64,000 bases of DNA from CALDTK01 sp963837005 (GCA_963837005.1 CAWIMC010000018.1:642181-706180); one strand, 5' to 3'. Shown: positions 15,529 through 28,035, numbered from the stretch's first letter. Notes: generated from the sequence alone by a model not told the origin. Made by a program: numbers and translations.

Positions 15529-16594
15529 ATGATGAAATCTCTACTTTTAGCCATAGCCTGTTCCGCGTGCTGCCTGACGGCGTCGGCTCAACTTGCTACC
15601 TATACTTTTGGCACTACAGGCAATGAAACTGCCGGTGCCTCGCAAACTGCCCCTGGGATCTCAGCGGGTAGTTTCTCGGCCACAGGTGTCACATCCAACT
15701 ATATTAACAACGGCACAGGCAGGGCCTTCTCCACGAGCGGATTCAGCAATTCAGCTACAGTGGATGATAGTAGGTATCTCGAGGTCTGCATTGACCTCAC
15801 CACCCAGCTCGACAATTTCACCGTCACCGAAGTATCTCTCGATATCCGAAGGACCGGGACAGGCCCATCGAAGCTGGATGTCCAGTACCGTTTCAACGGA
15901 ATGACCGAAGCCGCAGCGACGGGAATCAGTCTTACCGGCACCAGCTTTGTCGCCTCGTCGTTTCCAATGGCTTCTGTAGCCTCTACGGGTCAATTCTGTA
16001 TCCGCATGCTTCCTTACTCAGCTTCCGGCAGTACCGGCACGTCTAGCATCGACAACTTTGTCAGTCACCGGCACCACGGTTCTCCCCGTCTCCCTCGTCT
16101 CCTTTGACGCTACGCCTGCCGGCTCTAAAGCTGCCCTCCAGTGGGTAGTCGCCAGCGAAATCGACAACGCTTTCTTTGGCGTCGAGGTGAGCCGCGACGG
16201 GGAGACCTTCCGAGAAGCAGGTCGCGTGAATGGAGCGGGCACCTCCCGCTCGTCCGCTACGTACGGCTTCGAATACGATGCCCCGACGGCGGGTCGCTAC
16301 TACTTCCGCCTCGCGCAAAACGACTTCGACGGGCAGATCAACTACTCCCCTATTGTCACGGCCGAACTCGGCCGCGGGGGCAAGACTTTCACCATCGGCG
16401 GCGCTACCTACATCGCCAATGAGCTGCTGCTCGAACTCACCGAGGACACCCACCTCCGCATCGTCGATATGCGCGGTGCCATTGTTTCGGAGGTCAAGCT
16501 CAGCCAGGGCCGCCAGGTCCTCAACGTAGCCGCGCTCGCGGCCGGTGTCTATGTCATCACCGACGGGGAGACCTCCGTACGGTTCGTGCGCTAG
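15529..16594 (+). pseudogene. T9SS-exported protein gene with a single frameshift
   Basis: From ATG 15529 (MMKSLLLAIACSACCLTASAQ signal peptide) one frame runs to ...GSTGTSSIDNF and then goes off track. The neighbouring frame picks up immediately as SVTGTTVLPVSLVSFDATPAG and runs through VVASEIDNAFFGVEVSRDGE to a complete sorting domain (RIVDMRGAIVSEVKLSQGRQ, AAGVYVITDGETSVRFVR) ending at 16594. One base gained or lost near 16055-16060 explains it. The C-terminal 180 residues closely parallel the preceding gene, supporting duplication. The iterated element at 16593-16607 overlaps the stop codon region. It may be a sequencing indel rather than a true pseudogene. Confidence 0.7.
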
Positions 16595-16617
16595 CTTTCG
16601 CCAAAACCTTTGACCCA

Positions 16618-16653
16618 CAGGAGGGCCTGCATCGCGCGATGCAGGCCCTCCTG
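16618..16653. terminator. Perfect 36-base palindrome between convergent genes
   Basis: 18-bp arms meet with no loop bases (centre GC/GC at 16635/16636). It separates the T9SS gene end (16594) and the subtilase end (16666). A T-run is absent, but position and stability suggest a bidirectional terminator. An iterated element (16593-16607) lies immediately before it. Confidence 0.65.
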
Positions 16654-16665
16654 TCCTTAGGGGAA

Positions 16666-19600
16666 CTACCCTTTCACGACGCGCAGGCTCTGCACCCGAC
16701 CCCGGTCAGCAACGCGGAGCACGTACATACCGCGGCTGAGGTGCGGAGGCCAGACGAGGTGGTTTTTACCAGGGGTGAGTGTTAGGTCCGCGAGTCGCCG
16801 ACCGGCCAAGTCGTAGATGTCGAGGCGCGCACTCTGGCCAGCACCATAGTTGACGACGAGGGCATCGCCAATGGGGTTTTGGGTCACGGCGAACAGGTCA
16901 CCAGCGATCGAGGAATCAGCGCATCGATGCACGATGATTTGCGAATCCGAGTAATCGCCACCGAGGTCGAACTGCCGGACGCGGTAATAGTAGGCCTGAC
17001 CTGCGATAACACCTTCGTCGTCGAGACTATAGACGGCCGGAGAGGTAGCGTTCCCACGGGCGGCTAGTGTGCCGATGGCCTGCCAGTCCCCTTCGACGCT
17101 GCCGCCCCGCGTCGACCGCTGGAGTTCGAAGTAATCAGTGTTCTGCTCCTGCGCAACGCCCCAGCTTACCCGCACACCCTGGAGCAGATCAGCGGCCTCC
17201 AAAGCGGTCCAAACAACAGGGAGAGGGCTGGCGCAAGTGCTACCTCCGGCGGCAGGCCGGCTGGCGAGGGCCACGGCGCGGGTACTCTTGTTGCCGTGGG
17301 CATCCACGGCGAGCACGCTAAAGTAGGCTGGCTCATCCTCTGCGAGGTCTCCTATGAGCGCTTCCGGACTGGTGACCTGAGCTACGGATGCCATCTCGGT
17401 ACCGTTGAAAGAAAAGACTTCGTAGCTCGCCGCATCGTCGACGGGAAGCCAGTCGAGGCGCATCCGTCCGGCGCAGACATCGGTAGCGCGAAGGTCGGTG
17501 GGCGTGGGGTACGCGGTGACGGGGCCCTCGAGTTCGTGGGCGAGGCCCGTCGCGAGGTTCGTGACCCGGAAGGTGTACCGGGCATGCTGGCCCGGCGGAA
17601 CCCAATTGATAGACTGGGTGGCAACGTCCAAGCTCTCGTGGATCAGCTGCCAGGCACTACGGGCGGTAGTGGGCGTGGACTTCGTCACCTCCGCTACGCC
17701 CGTCTCTGCGTACTCTACTTTCCAGTTTCCGGTTTGCGCTGGCGAACACTCCCAGGCGATCGGTATCCCTACGCTCGGGTCAAAGCTGTCGCCCCCTACC
17801 GGCTGTACGATCTGTACGCTGGGTTGTAGTGCCGCCCAGGTCAGCGCGAAGTCGGTTTTGCCGTAAGGCTGCTTGCGCCCCCTCACGACGAGCTGGTACG
17901 TGCCCGGCGCAGGAGCGGAGAGCGTGACCTGCTCAATATTGTTGAGCGAATCACGTCCACGTATAGCTTCAGCGGCCGGACGGAGGGCGTCCAACACCCA
18001 GGGATGGAGCGTATCACCGGCAGGTGTGAGGAGGTAAAGGTCGAGGTCGTCGACGAGGGTCGCGGTACTATTCTGCGTAGGGCCAGCGTGGTCGTGCCAG
18101 TAGAGCATGACCTTGAGTTGCTCCACGCCAGCAGCCACCTGGAGCGTGTGTCGGTAGGGTACGTCCATCGTTACGGCTGCTTCGCGGTGATCGCCTTGCG
18201 TTAGCGTCCGCACGCCGCCGGTCCCCGAGATCATCCCGAAGCCATTCTCGAAGTCCGGTCCCGGGGTGCCCATATCGTCGGCGGTGTTACAGGCAACGGC
18301 TTTGAGGAGAGCGCCATCGGGTAGCGAATCGTGGTGCAGCTTTTTGTACTGCTCCGTGAAGAGGGCCAGCATCCCGACGACCGCCGGAGCCGACAGGCTC
18401 GTGCCTGAGCCCTGCGTATACGTGGCCGTACGGTCATTACCGGTAACCATGTGCCCAACGGCAATGATTTCAGGTTTGAGGCGCCCGTCGAAGGTCGGGC
18501 CACTGCTGCTCGACACGTACCGGTCGCGAGCGCCGGTAGCGTTACCGACAGAGATGGAGTTCTTGGCGCACTGCGCACCAGCAGGAATGCGGGAGTACGG
18601 ACCGGCTACGCTGTCGCATTCGGCGCGGCCACTGTTGCCGACGGCGTACACGTGGGTGAGCTTAGGATTGTCGCGCAGCTGTTGGTCGATACTCGCCGAG
18701 GTGCCGTAGTACCGGTTGCCGGTTTGGCAAGTGTAGCTTGGACCATACGAGTTGTTGGTGATCGTCATCCCGTAGTCCGCGAAGTAGGTCGGGCCGTAGT
18801 ACGTGATGCCACTGCTCGACTCGATGACGAACTTGGCCTTGCTGGCCGTGCCGCGGTAGCGCGGGTTGAGGGTGCCGGCCCCACCGGCGAGACTCGTCAC
18901 GAAGTCGGGGTGCGATCCCCAGCCAGCGTTGTACCACGGTGTGCTGTGCAGGATGCGGCCGGCTACGTCGGGGTGATCGCTGAGTTTGCCCCCGTCGCCG
19001 ATGCCGATCACGACGCCTTCGCCGTTGAGGTTGAGGTGACCGGGCGCGGCGCTGTTGAGCACGGTAACGCGGTGCTCCCAGAGCGGGAAGTCGCTGTAAG
19101 GGATGACGTCGTCGATGACTGCCGACGCATCGAGGAGGTACGGGTGTCCGATGAGTTGGCGCAAACCTGCGGCGGTGACGGTGCCGCGGAGGCTGACGCC
19201 GCCCTCGACTTGCTGTGCGTCGGTTTGGAAGTCGGCTTTCGCCAAAACCTCCTTTAGGTACGCTGCGGCCCCCGGGAAGGCGAGCACGAGGTCGACCGGA
19301 AAGCGCGGAGAGTCAGAGGATCGGAGTTCGAGGTGCGCCGCGCGAGTTGTTGGAGTCTCAGCGGTTTTGGCCGTCGAATCAAAGACACCGTCCCCGTCTA
19401 GCGTCCTGAGCGCTCCGCGCAACTCTGGGAAGACATCGTAGACGCCGAGGTCGGGCGTTTTGGCGAAAGCCGCAGCACTTGCTGTGATCGGCGCAGCGAA
19501 GCTCGGCTCGGCGCTAAGGAGGTACCGCCCGTCACCGTAGTGATGCAGGATACGGACACCCTCGGCACTGAGCCGCTCGGCGGTCGACGCGGAGAGCGGG

Positions 19601-19740
19601 AACTCTAGGTTATAAAGCGCAGGCGCTGTCTCGGCAAGGACCGGAGGGCCCCCGGCAGATTGGGCAAGCACCGGGAGGGCGGAGGTAGCGAGCCCGAGGG
19701 CGAGGACGCTGGTGACAAGACACAGACGTAGAGTGAGCAT
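16666..19740 (-). CDS. Subtilisin-like serine peptidase (S8) with FnIII and T9SS sorting domains
   Basis: 1024 residues with a signal peptide (MLTLRLCLVTSVLALGLATSALPVLAQ). A pro-region runs to about 235, then the S8 domain: Asp249 in GIGDGG, His277 in WGSHPDFVTSLAGG, Asn369 in YAVGNSG (oxyanion hole) and Ser448 in GSGTSLSAP. The His box lacks the usual HGTHVAG and reads SHPDFVTSLAGG. A jelly-roll/P-like domain (YWHDHAGPTQ...LVDDLDLYLLTP) follows, then two fibronectin-like modules and a sorting domain (LDIYDLAGRRLADLTLTPGKN...SRGMYVLRVADRG). It is likely a secreted or surface protease. Elements at 19234-19248 and 19457-19471 are read as VLAKA and AFAKT in the pro-region. A small hairpin (19752-19759/19770-19777) lies in the 5' leader. 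Confidence 0.85.
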   Translation of the reverse strand: MLTLRLCLVTSVLALGLATSALPVLAQSAGGPPVLAETAPALYNLEFPLSASTAERLSAEGVRILHHYGDGRYLLSAEPSFAAPITASAAAFAKTPDLGVYDVFPELRGALRTLDGDGVFDSTAKTAETPTTRAAHLELRSSDSPRFPVDLVLAFPGAAAYLKEVLAKADFQTDAQQVEGGVSLRGTVTAAGLRQLIGHPYLLDASAVIDDVIPYSDFPLWEHRVTVLNSAAPGHLNLNGEGVVIGIGDGGKLSDHPDVAGRILHSTPWYNAGWGSHPDFVTSLAGGAGTLNPRYRGTASKAKFVIESSSGITYYGPTYFADYGMTITNNSYGPSYTCQTGNRYYGTSASIDQQLRDNPKLTHVYAVGNSGRAECDSVAGPYSRIPAGAQCAKNSISVGNATGARDRYVSSSSGPTFDGRLKPEIIAVGHMVTGNDRTATYTQGSGTSLSAPAVVGMLALFTEQYKKLHHDSLPDGALLKAVACNTADDMGTPGPDFENGFGMISGTGGVRTLTQGDHREAAVTMDVPYRHTLQVAAGVEQLKVMLYWHDHAGPTQNSTATLVDDLDLYLLTPAGDTLHPWVLDALRPAAEAIRGRDSLNNIEQVTLSAPAPGTYQLVVRGRKQPYGKTDFALTWAALQPSVQIVQPVGGDSFDPSVGIPIAWECSPAQTGNWKVEYAETGVAEVTKSTPTTARSAWQLIHESLDVATQSINWVPPGQHARYTFRVTNLATGLAHELEGPVTAYPTPTDLRATDVCAGRMRLDWLPVDDAASYEVFSFNGTEMASVAQVTSPEALIGDLAEDEPAYFSVLAVDAHGNKSTRAVALASRPAAGGSTCASPLPVVWTALEAADLLQGVRVSWGVAQEQNTDYFELQRSTRGGSVEGDWQAIGTLAARGNATSPAVYSLDDEGVIAGQAYYYRVRQFDLGGDYSDSQIIVHRCADSSIAGDLFAVTQNPIGDALVVNYGAGQSARLDIYDLAGRRLADLTLTPGKNHLVWPPHLSRGMYVLRVADRGRVQSLRVVKG

Positions 19741-19975
19741 GGAGGTCCGTTGGGTGCACGAATGAGGGAGTGCACCCGCCGAATGCCGGCTCAGGAGCCG
19801 AGGCTAGACAGGGGGTCTGGCGGTGTGTATGCCTAGAGAGACAAGCGCCGTGCCAAGGCCAGGAATGGTAGAAACAACCCGTCGAGTGGTCGTTCTAATA
19901 GAGATAATTCCTATGTGTACAGGGTTATTGGTAGGACCTTTATTCGAAGCTGGGAGCCGAGGAAAAAAGTACGGG

Positions 19976-22160
19976 CTAGTACGCCAAAAGCCGCCGGATC
20001 GCCATTTCTACCTTCTCTGCATTTGGTAGGGCTGCCTGCTCCTGAGGCCAGTTGAGGGGGATGGCCGGGGTTTCGGCGGCACCGAGCGTACGTACGGGCG
20101 CATCGAGATCGCGGAAGCACTGCTCCTGGATGCGGCCTGCGAGGGCCTGGGCGAAGGAGTGCGCAGGAGACTCTTCGGTGAGGACGAGGACGCGGTGGTG
20201 GCGGGCGACCCCCGCAAAGACAGCAGCATCGTCGAGGGGCACGAGGGTACGCAAATCGAGGATCTCGACGCGCCCGGTAAAATGTTTGGCGGCCTCTAGT
20301 GACCAATAGACGCCCATGCCGTAGGTGACAATGAGCACGGAGGTCTGATGGATCTGCGGAATCGGCGGCGCACACGGTGCGGGCCTTCCCGAAAGGGATC
20401 GCGTAGCCAGCCTCTGGCTCCGGGGCGAGGGCGGCCATCGTGCCGGGGAGCTTGGACCAGTAGAGGCCCTTGTGCTCGAGGATGATGACGGGGTTCGGGT
20501 CTTCGAAACCGGCCCGCATGAGGCCCTTCATATCGGCGGAATTACTAGGGTAGGCCACCTTGATGCCACGAATACTGGTGAGGATGCTCTCGACGCTGGA
20601 GGAGTGGTAGGGTCCGCCGTGGCGGTAGGCACCGATGGGGACGCGGATGAGGGCAGCCACCGGCCATTTGCCCGCCGAGAGGTAGCAGGAGCGGCTCACC
20701 TCCGTGAAGAGTTGGTTGAGCCCCGGCCAGATGTAATCCGCAAACTGGACCTCGACGATGGCGCGGCACCCGACGGCCGACATGCCTGCTGTAGAGCCGA
20801 TGATGAACGCTTCCTGAATAGGGGTATTGAAGACCCGCTCATCTCCAAAGCGCTTGCCGAGCAGAGCGGCCTCCCGGAAAACACCTCCTAGGCGTGCGCC
20901 AACGTCCTGTCCGTAGAGGAGGGCCTCGGGGTAGGCAGTGAGGATCTCGCCGACGGTACGCAGCGCGGCGTCGACCATATTGGTGACCGCACCGCCTTCT
21001 GGGCTACGGACACCCCGCTCTTCGGTGATGACGCGGCTGTCGAGCCACTGGCCTTCGTCGGCGAAGATGTGATCGAAGAGCGTGTCTTCGGTAGGCTCGG
21101 GGGCTTGGCGGGCGGCCTCGTACTGGTTGGCGACCTCGGCTTCGACTTCGGTGATGATGGTGTCTAGGTCGCTGGCGGTGGGAAGAGTTCCGCTTTCGCC
21201 AAAACCTGAGGCGAGCAATTCGCGGTAAAGTCGGTCGAATGGATCACGGTGTCGCTCGGCCTCCAACTCTTCGGCGCGGTAGAAGTCGGCGCGAACGCCG
21301 GAGGTGTGGTGGTTGAGCAGGGGCACGTCTGCCTGGAGGAGCCAGGGGCCGTTGCCTGCGCGCAAGTCTTCGAAGATCTCGGCGATGGTTTCGTAGCAAA
21401 GGGCGAAGTCGGTCCCGTCTATTTGTTTTGCCGAAAGGCCCTTAAAGCCTCGGGCGTACTCGACGGCGTCCATGGCGCGGACCTCGTCGGCGTGGGCGGA
21501 GATGTCCCACTTGTTGTCCTGCACGAGGAAAAGGATGGGGAGGCGCTTGAGGACGGCCATCTGGAAAGCCTCGGCGACCTCGCCCTCGGTGACGGAGGCA
21601 TCGCCTAGGGAGCAGAGGACTATGGGGGCGGCTTTACCTGATTGGGCGGCTGCGCCTAATTGGGCGCCTTCGGCTAATTGGGCGCCTTCGGCTAATTGGG
21701 CCTTGGGGGCCGATAGGTAGCGGAGGCCTAGCGCGGCACCGGCGGCGGGGATGGCCTGCATGCCGGTGGCCGAGCTCTGGTGGGGAATTTTGGGGAGGTC
21801 GTCGCGGCGGAGGCTGGGGTGGGCGTAGTAGGTGCGCCCGGCGGAGAAGGGGTCGGTGGCGCGGCCGAGGAGTTGGAGCATGAGCTCTTCGGGGGTGAGG
21901 CCCATGCCGAGGAGCATGGCGTCATCGCGGTAGTAGGGGTAGGCATAATCCTGCGGGAGGAGCTGCATGCCTGCGGCGAGCTGGATGGCCTCGTGCCCGC
22001 GGGAGGTGGCGTGGACGTAGCGACTGGCCTCCTTGAAATTGGCCTCGTAAAGGTGAGTGAGGGCCTTGGCGGTGGCCATGAGGCGGAAGGCGCGCTCGAG
22101 GGGGAGGGCCGGGGTGGGCGTCGGCTCGGAGGCAATTTGTTGGGAGCGCTTTTTAGGCAT
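19976..22160 (-). CDS. Fused E1 alpha/beta 2-oxoacid dehydrogenase (branched-chain type), frameshifted
   Basis: One gene carries both E1 subunits. The alpha part has RYVHATSRGHEAIQLAAGM, YYRDDAMLLGMG, and the ThDP motif GDASVTEGEVAEAF...VQDNKW at about residue 185. The beta part has YGQDVGARLGGVFREA, FNTPIQEAFIIGSTAGMSA and PIGAYRHGGPYHSSSVE. It decarboxylates branched-chain 2-oxoacids (or a relative) and feeds an E2 lipoyl enzyme not present here. Near 20380 the frame breaks after IPFGKARTV; the neighbouring frame continues as QTSVLIVTYGMGVYWSLEAA to a normal C-terminus (TAG at 19976), so one indel is enough. The start is ATG 22160 or 22169. A repetitive Ala/Gln/Gly linker lies before the ThDP motif. 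Elements: 21191-21205 and 21425-21439. Confidence 0.8.
21425..21439 (+). repeat. Iterated element, swapped stem (GCC/GGC)
   Basis: GTTTTGCCGAAAGGC: relative to the canonical copy both stem arms changed (GGC to GCC, GCC to GGC) so that pairing is kept. It is read on the minus strand inside E1 as LSAKQ, a different peptide from canonical copies. Identical copies occur at 47457, 54551 and 56787 and, on the other strand, 26754 and 33938. Confidence 0.85.
21640..21705. repeat. 18-bp tandem repeat inside the E1 gene
   Basis: Unit AATTGGGCGCCTTCGGCT at 21658-21675 and 21676-21693, with degenerate partial copies on each side. It encodes repeated QLAEGA hexapeptides in the linker before the ThDP-binding motif. 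Because the unit is a multiple of three the frame is kept. It is probably slippage-prone and likely varies in copy number between strains. Confidence 0.8.
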
Positions 22161-22192
22161 GGCGCGCAAGGTACGGTAGGCGCGCGCCCAAC

Positions 22193-22963
22193 CTAGCCCC
22201 AGTCGAGCGCGGCGTCATCGAACCACGGATGGTACGGAGCCTGCTCCGTGCGGGGCGTTCCGTAGCCGAAGTACTTCTTTTCGTCAAAGGCGAGCAGGTC
22301 TTTGCGGAACTTCTTCGCGTAGCCATCGTGGCGCCGCTCCATGGCGGCGAGTCCACCGAAGCGCTCGAGGACGGGTACGATGCTGAGCCACGGTGCGAAG
22401 CCGGGTGTAGCGTATGCGCTGTACGAGCTTCTGATTTGCTGCTCCCGGAAGGTATTCGCGACGCGGTGGTGCATCTCGTTGGTGTGTACGTACATGATGA
22501 GCGTACGGGAGATGAGGTTGTCGCGAATGTGGATGCGGCGCACGGTCTGGTCGAGGAGCGTGCCGCTGCGGCCGGTCTTCCTATTGAAGGACTGCGCGTA
22601 GCTCTTGAAGCAGTTGCCGAAGTAGAAGCCGATGAGTTGATTGTAGGTCACGCGTCCGTCGAGGTAGCCTCGCTCGGGCTTGAATAGCTTCTTTTTGGAG
22701 AGGAGGTACTGCTGTAGTTCCCATGCCTCCAGGAGTCTGAGCACGAGATGGAAGTGGTTGAGGACGAGGGCGTAGGCGAAGATTTGGGCGAAGGGCGTGA
22801 TACGGGTCGCGAGTCGCTCGGTAAATTCGAAGTGGTGGTTGTTGGCCGTGAAGAGGCGGTTGTTGTGGACGGCGCGGTTGTAGACGTGGTAGCTGCCCCC
22901 GGGGATCCACTCGGCGAAGTAGTAAGGGCGGGTGGCGGAGTCGAAGTCTTCGTTGTAGCCCAT
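22193..22963 (-). CDS. REP-associated tyrosine transposase (RAYT, Y1/HUH family)
   Basis: 256 residues from ATG 22963 (MGYNEDFDSATRPYYFAEW). The N-terminal strand PGGSYHVYNRAVHNN is typical. The HUH metal motif is H70-F-H72 (LVLNHFHLVLRL), and Y158 in LIMYVHTNEMHHRV is the likely nucleophile. RAYTs are domesticated relatives of IS200/IS605 TnpA that recognise and cut single-stranded hairpins flanked by a short 5' guide sequence, and are linked to REP repeats. A 29-bp perfect inverted repeat (23037-23147) lies directly upstream. No transposon ends or accessory genes were seen. The iterated GTTTT-hairpin family is a candidate substrate, but this is inference only. Confidence 0.85.
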   Translation of the reverse strand: MGYNEDFDSATRPYYFAEWIPGGSYHVYNRAVHNNRLFTANNHHFEFTERLATRITPFAQIFAYALVLNHFHLVLRLLEAWELQQYLLSKKKLFKPERGYLDGRVTYNQLIGFYFGNCFKSYAQSFNRKTGRSGTLLDQTVRRIHIRDNLISRTLIMYVHTNEMHHRVANTFREQQIRSSYSAYATPGFAPWLSIVPVLERFGGLAAMERRHDGYAKKFRKDLLAFDEKKYFGYGTPRTEQAPYHPWFDDAALDWG

Positions 22964-23036
22964 ATGTGGAAGGTAGGGTAAATTTTGGAATGGGGGCGCG
23001 TGGGGAAGTCTGGGCCGGGCATTGGGAATATGTCGG

Positions 23037-23147
23037 GGGCCGCGCCCCGGGGATGTCGTTGAACCGAGATGACTAAAACCCGCAGTGTGGAACTTGACTA
23101 TAGGTTTGGTGACACGACGGTTCAACGACATCCCCGGGGCGCGGCCC
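23037..23147. repeat. 29-bp perfect inverted repeat upstream of the RAYT gene
   Basis: Arms 23037-23065 and 23119-23147 are exact reverse complements around a 53-base spacer. The arms include a GGGGCGCGGCC-like core and end in GTTGAACC/GGTTCAAC. Position between the RAYT start (22963) and the end of ileS (23158) resembles REP/BIME pairs that accompany RAYT genes, but it could equally be an ileS terminator. Confidence 0.85.
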
Positions 23148-23157
23148 TACTAAGCAG

Positions 23158-26516
<3,359 letters not shown>

Positions 26517-26543
26517 AACAACAGCGTTCTTAAAATGACGGAA

Positions 26544-26572
26544 AGCCCCGGCGGCACGTGGCTACCGGGGCT
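26544..26572 (-). terminator. Hairpin in the ileS leader, possible attenuator
   Basis: 8-bp GC-rich stem AGCCCCGG/CCGGGGCT (26565-26572 and 26544-26551). On the minus strand it is followed by TTTCCGTCATTTT and then, 27 bases later, by the ileS start. It resembles an intrinsic terminator with an imperfect U-tract and lies downstream of a short frame rich in Ile codons. Confidence 0.45.
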
Positions 26573-26608
26573 CTCCGAGGCGATGCATCCTAGCGGGCAC
26601 GGCGCGAG

Positions 26609-26668
26609 CTACCGGCGGCGACCTAGGGTCGCGTCGATAATTCGGGCTATGGTGGTCGGGCAAGGCAT
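26609..26668 (-). CDS. Possible 19-residue leader peptide with Ile codons before ileS
   Basis: Frame from ATG 26668 to TAG 26609 encodes MPCPTTIARIIDATLGRRR. Three of the 19 codons are Ile, one each of ATA, ATT and ATC, and two are adjacent. A small hairpin (GCGACC-CTA-GGTCGC) overlaps the codons just after them, and the terminator-like stem follows 36 bases downstream of the stop. That order (control codons, alternative hairpin, terminator, synthetase gene) is how ribosome-mediated attenuation works. No ribosome-binding signal is evident, and such a short frame can occur by chance. Confidence 0.35.
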   Translation of the reverse strand: MPCPTTIARIIDATLGRRR

Positions 26669-27050
26669 GCTGGCGGCGAAGGTACGGGGCGGGCTTTACT
26701 TCGCGGCCACGATGCTAGACTTTGGGCTTTCGCCAAAACACGCCACCGGTCACGCCTTTCGGCAAAACGGGATACACACCCTGCGCGAGTCTATCATCGT
26801 CGAGAAGACGGTGTTGCTCGAAGGCTTGGCCGGTAAACCTGCGTGGCACTAGACCTGGCGATAACGGGAGCGCGCCATCGCCACCCTCGCCAGCCCCTTC
26901 ACCAAAGATTAACCAAGGCACCCTATCGCGAGTGCCTTCCTCGGAAGCAACATTTGTGGACGCAAAGAGCCTCCACGCGTATCTCTCACCTGCGTCGGCT
27001 GCGCTACCCGAAACCCATTAGCTTCGCCGCCGCAAACCACCCACCTAAAT
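26669..27050. other. Divergent intergenic region between ileS and the OmpA gene
   Basis: 382 bases with no convincing gene. Two iterated elements in the same orientation (26725-26739 canonical; 26754-26768 swapped stem) are 14 bases apart, the only close tandem in the window. Promoters for both flanking genes should be here, but no full TTG/TAnnTTTG pair was found. Confidence 0.5.
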
Positions 27051-27968
27051 ATGCAGTACAAAGCCCTCCTCTTCACCCTCCTCGTCGCGATCGCGCTCCC
27101 GAGCTGCGTCGGCAAGAAGAAGTACACGTCGCTCCAGAGCGAGAAAGCTAAGACCGACTTGGCCCTCCAAGAAGCGATGCTGCGCATCAAAGAACTTCAA
27201 GAAGGCCGCACCGCCGACGTCGAGCGCCTCACCTCGACCCTGCGCAACAAGGAAGCCGAACTCGCCCGCGAGACCGCCCGCGCCCAGACCCTCGCCGAGC
27301 AGCAGTCGACGATGAATACCATGAACAAGCAACTCCTCGACCAAATGGCCGCCAGCCAGGTGACGAGCGCTTCGGAGGCCAGGGCAATTCAGGCCTCACT
27401 CGAGAAGATCAACAACCAGTCCGGTCAGATCGAGCGGCTCAACAAGATCATCCGCGTCAAGGACTCCACCAACGTGGCCCTCGTTTACAACCTCAAGAAA
27501 GGCCTCGAGGACCTCAACGACGAAGACATCGAGGTCCAGGTCAAGGGCACTAAGGTGTTCGTGTCTATCTCCGACAAGCTCCTCTTCCAGTCTGGCCAGG
27601 CCAACATCGGCTCCCGCGCCGGCGAAGTCCTCGGCAAGGTGGCTACCGTGGTCAAAGGCAACCAAAATCTAGAGGTCATCGTCGAGGGCCACACCGACAA
27701 TGTCCCGATTGCCTCCGCGCAGTTCCCCGACAACTGGGCCCTCTCCGGAGCCCGTGCCCAGGCTGTGGTTAAAGCAATGGTCAACAGCTACGGCGTGGCT
27801 CCCGGCCGCCTCAGTGCCGCCGCCCGCGGGGAGTTCATGCCGAAGGCCGACAACAGCACCCCCGAAGGTCGCGCCATGAACCGCCGCACCGAGATCATCC
27901 TTACGCCGAAGCTCGATGAGTTCTTCAAGCTCCTCGAAGCCCCAGACGAGATCCCGGCGCGGAAGTAG
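27051..27968 (+). CDS. OmpA-family peptidoglycan-binding lipoprotein
   Basis: 305 residues. The lipoprotein signal is MQYKALLFTLLVAIALPSC with Cys19 after LPS. Residues 25-130 form a coiled coil (LQSEKAKTDLALQEAMLRI...). The OmpA C-terminal domain spans about 165-290: LLFQSGQANIGSRAGEVLGK, EVIVEGHTDNVPI (the TD-N peptidoglycan contact), WALSGARAQAVVKAM and AMNRRTEIILTP with the conserved Arg. Such proteins tether the outer membrane to the cell wall. Lys residues directly after the Cys suggest retention in the periplasm rather than surface export. A strong hairpin terminator follows. Confidence 0.9.
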   Translation: MQYKALLFTLLVAIALPSCVGKKKYTSLQSEKAKTDLALQEAMLRIKELQEGRTADVERLTSTLRNKEAELARETARAQTLAEQQSTMNTMNKQLLDQMAASQVTSASEARAIQASLEKINNQSGQIERLNKIIRVKDSTNVALVYNLKKGLEDLNDEDIEVQVKGTKVFVSISDKLLFQSGQANIGSRAGEVLGKVATVVKGNQNLEVIVEGHTDNVPIASAQFPDNWALSGARAQAVVKAMVNSYGVAPGRLSAAARGEFMPKADNSTPEGRAMNRRTEIILTPKLDEFFKLLEAPDEIPARK

Positions 27969-27996
27969 ACCTCCTATCCGCCTTCTGGCAAAATTT

Positions 27997-28035
27997 GGAA
28001 TCCCCCCGTCGGCACTACGCTGGCGGGGGGATTCC
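27997..28035 (+). terminator. Terminator downstream of the OmpA gene
   Basis: Perfect 12-bp stem GGAATCCCCCCG/CGGGGGGATTCC around a 15-base loop, beginning 28 bases after the stop at 27968. No T-run follows, but the stem is very stable. Confidence 0.7.

Noticed and set aside
26535..26852. A 105-codon plus-strand frame upstream of the OmpA gene
   Set aside because: It covers the ileS leader hairpin and two iterated elements, has no recognisable domain, and its composition looks like chance in GC-rich DNA.
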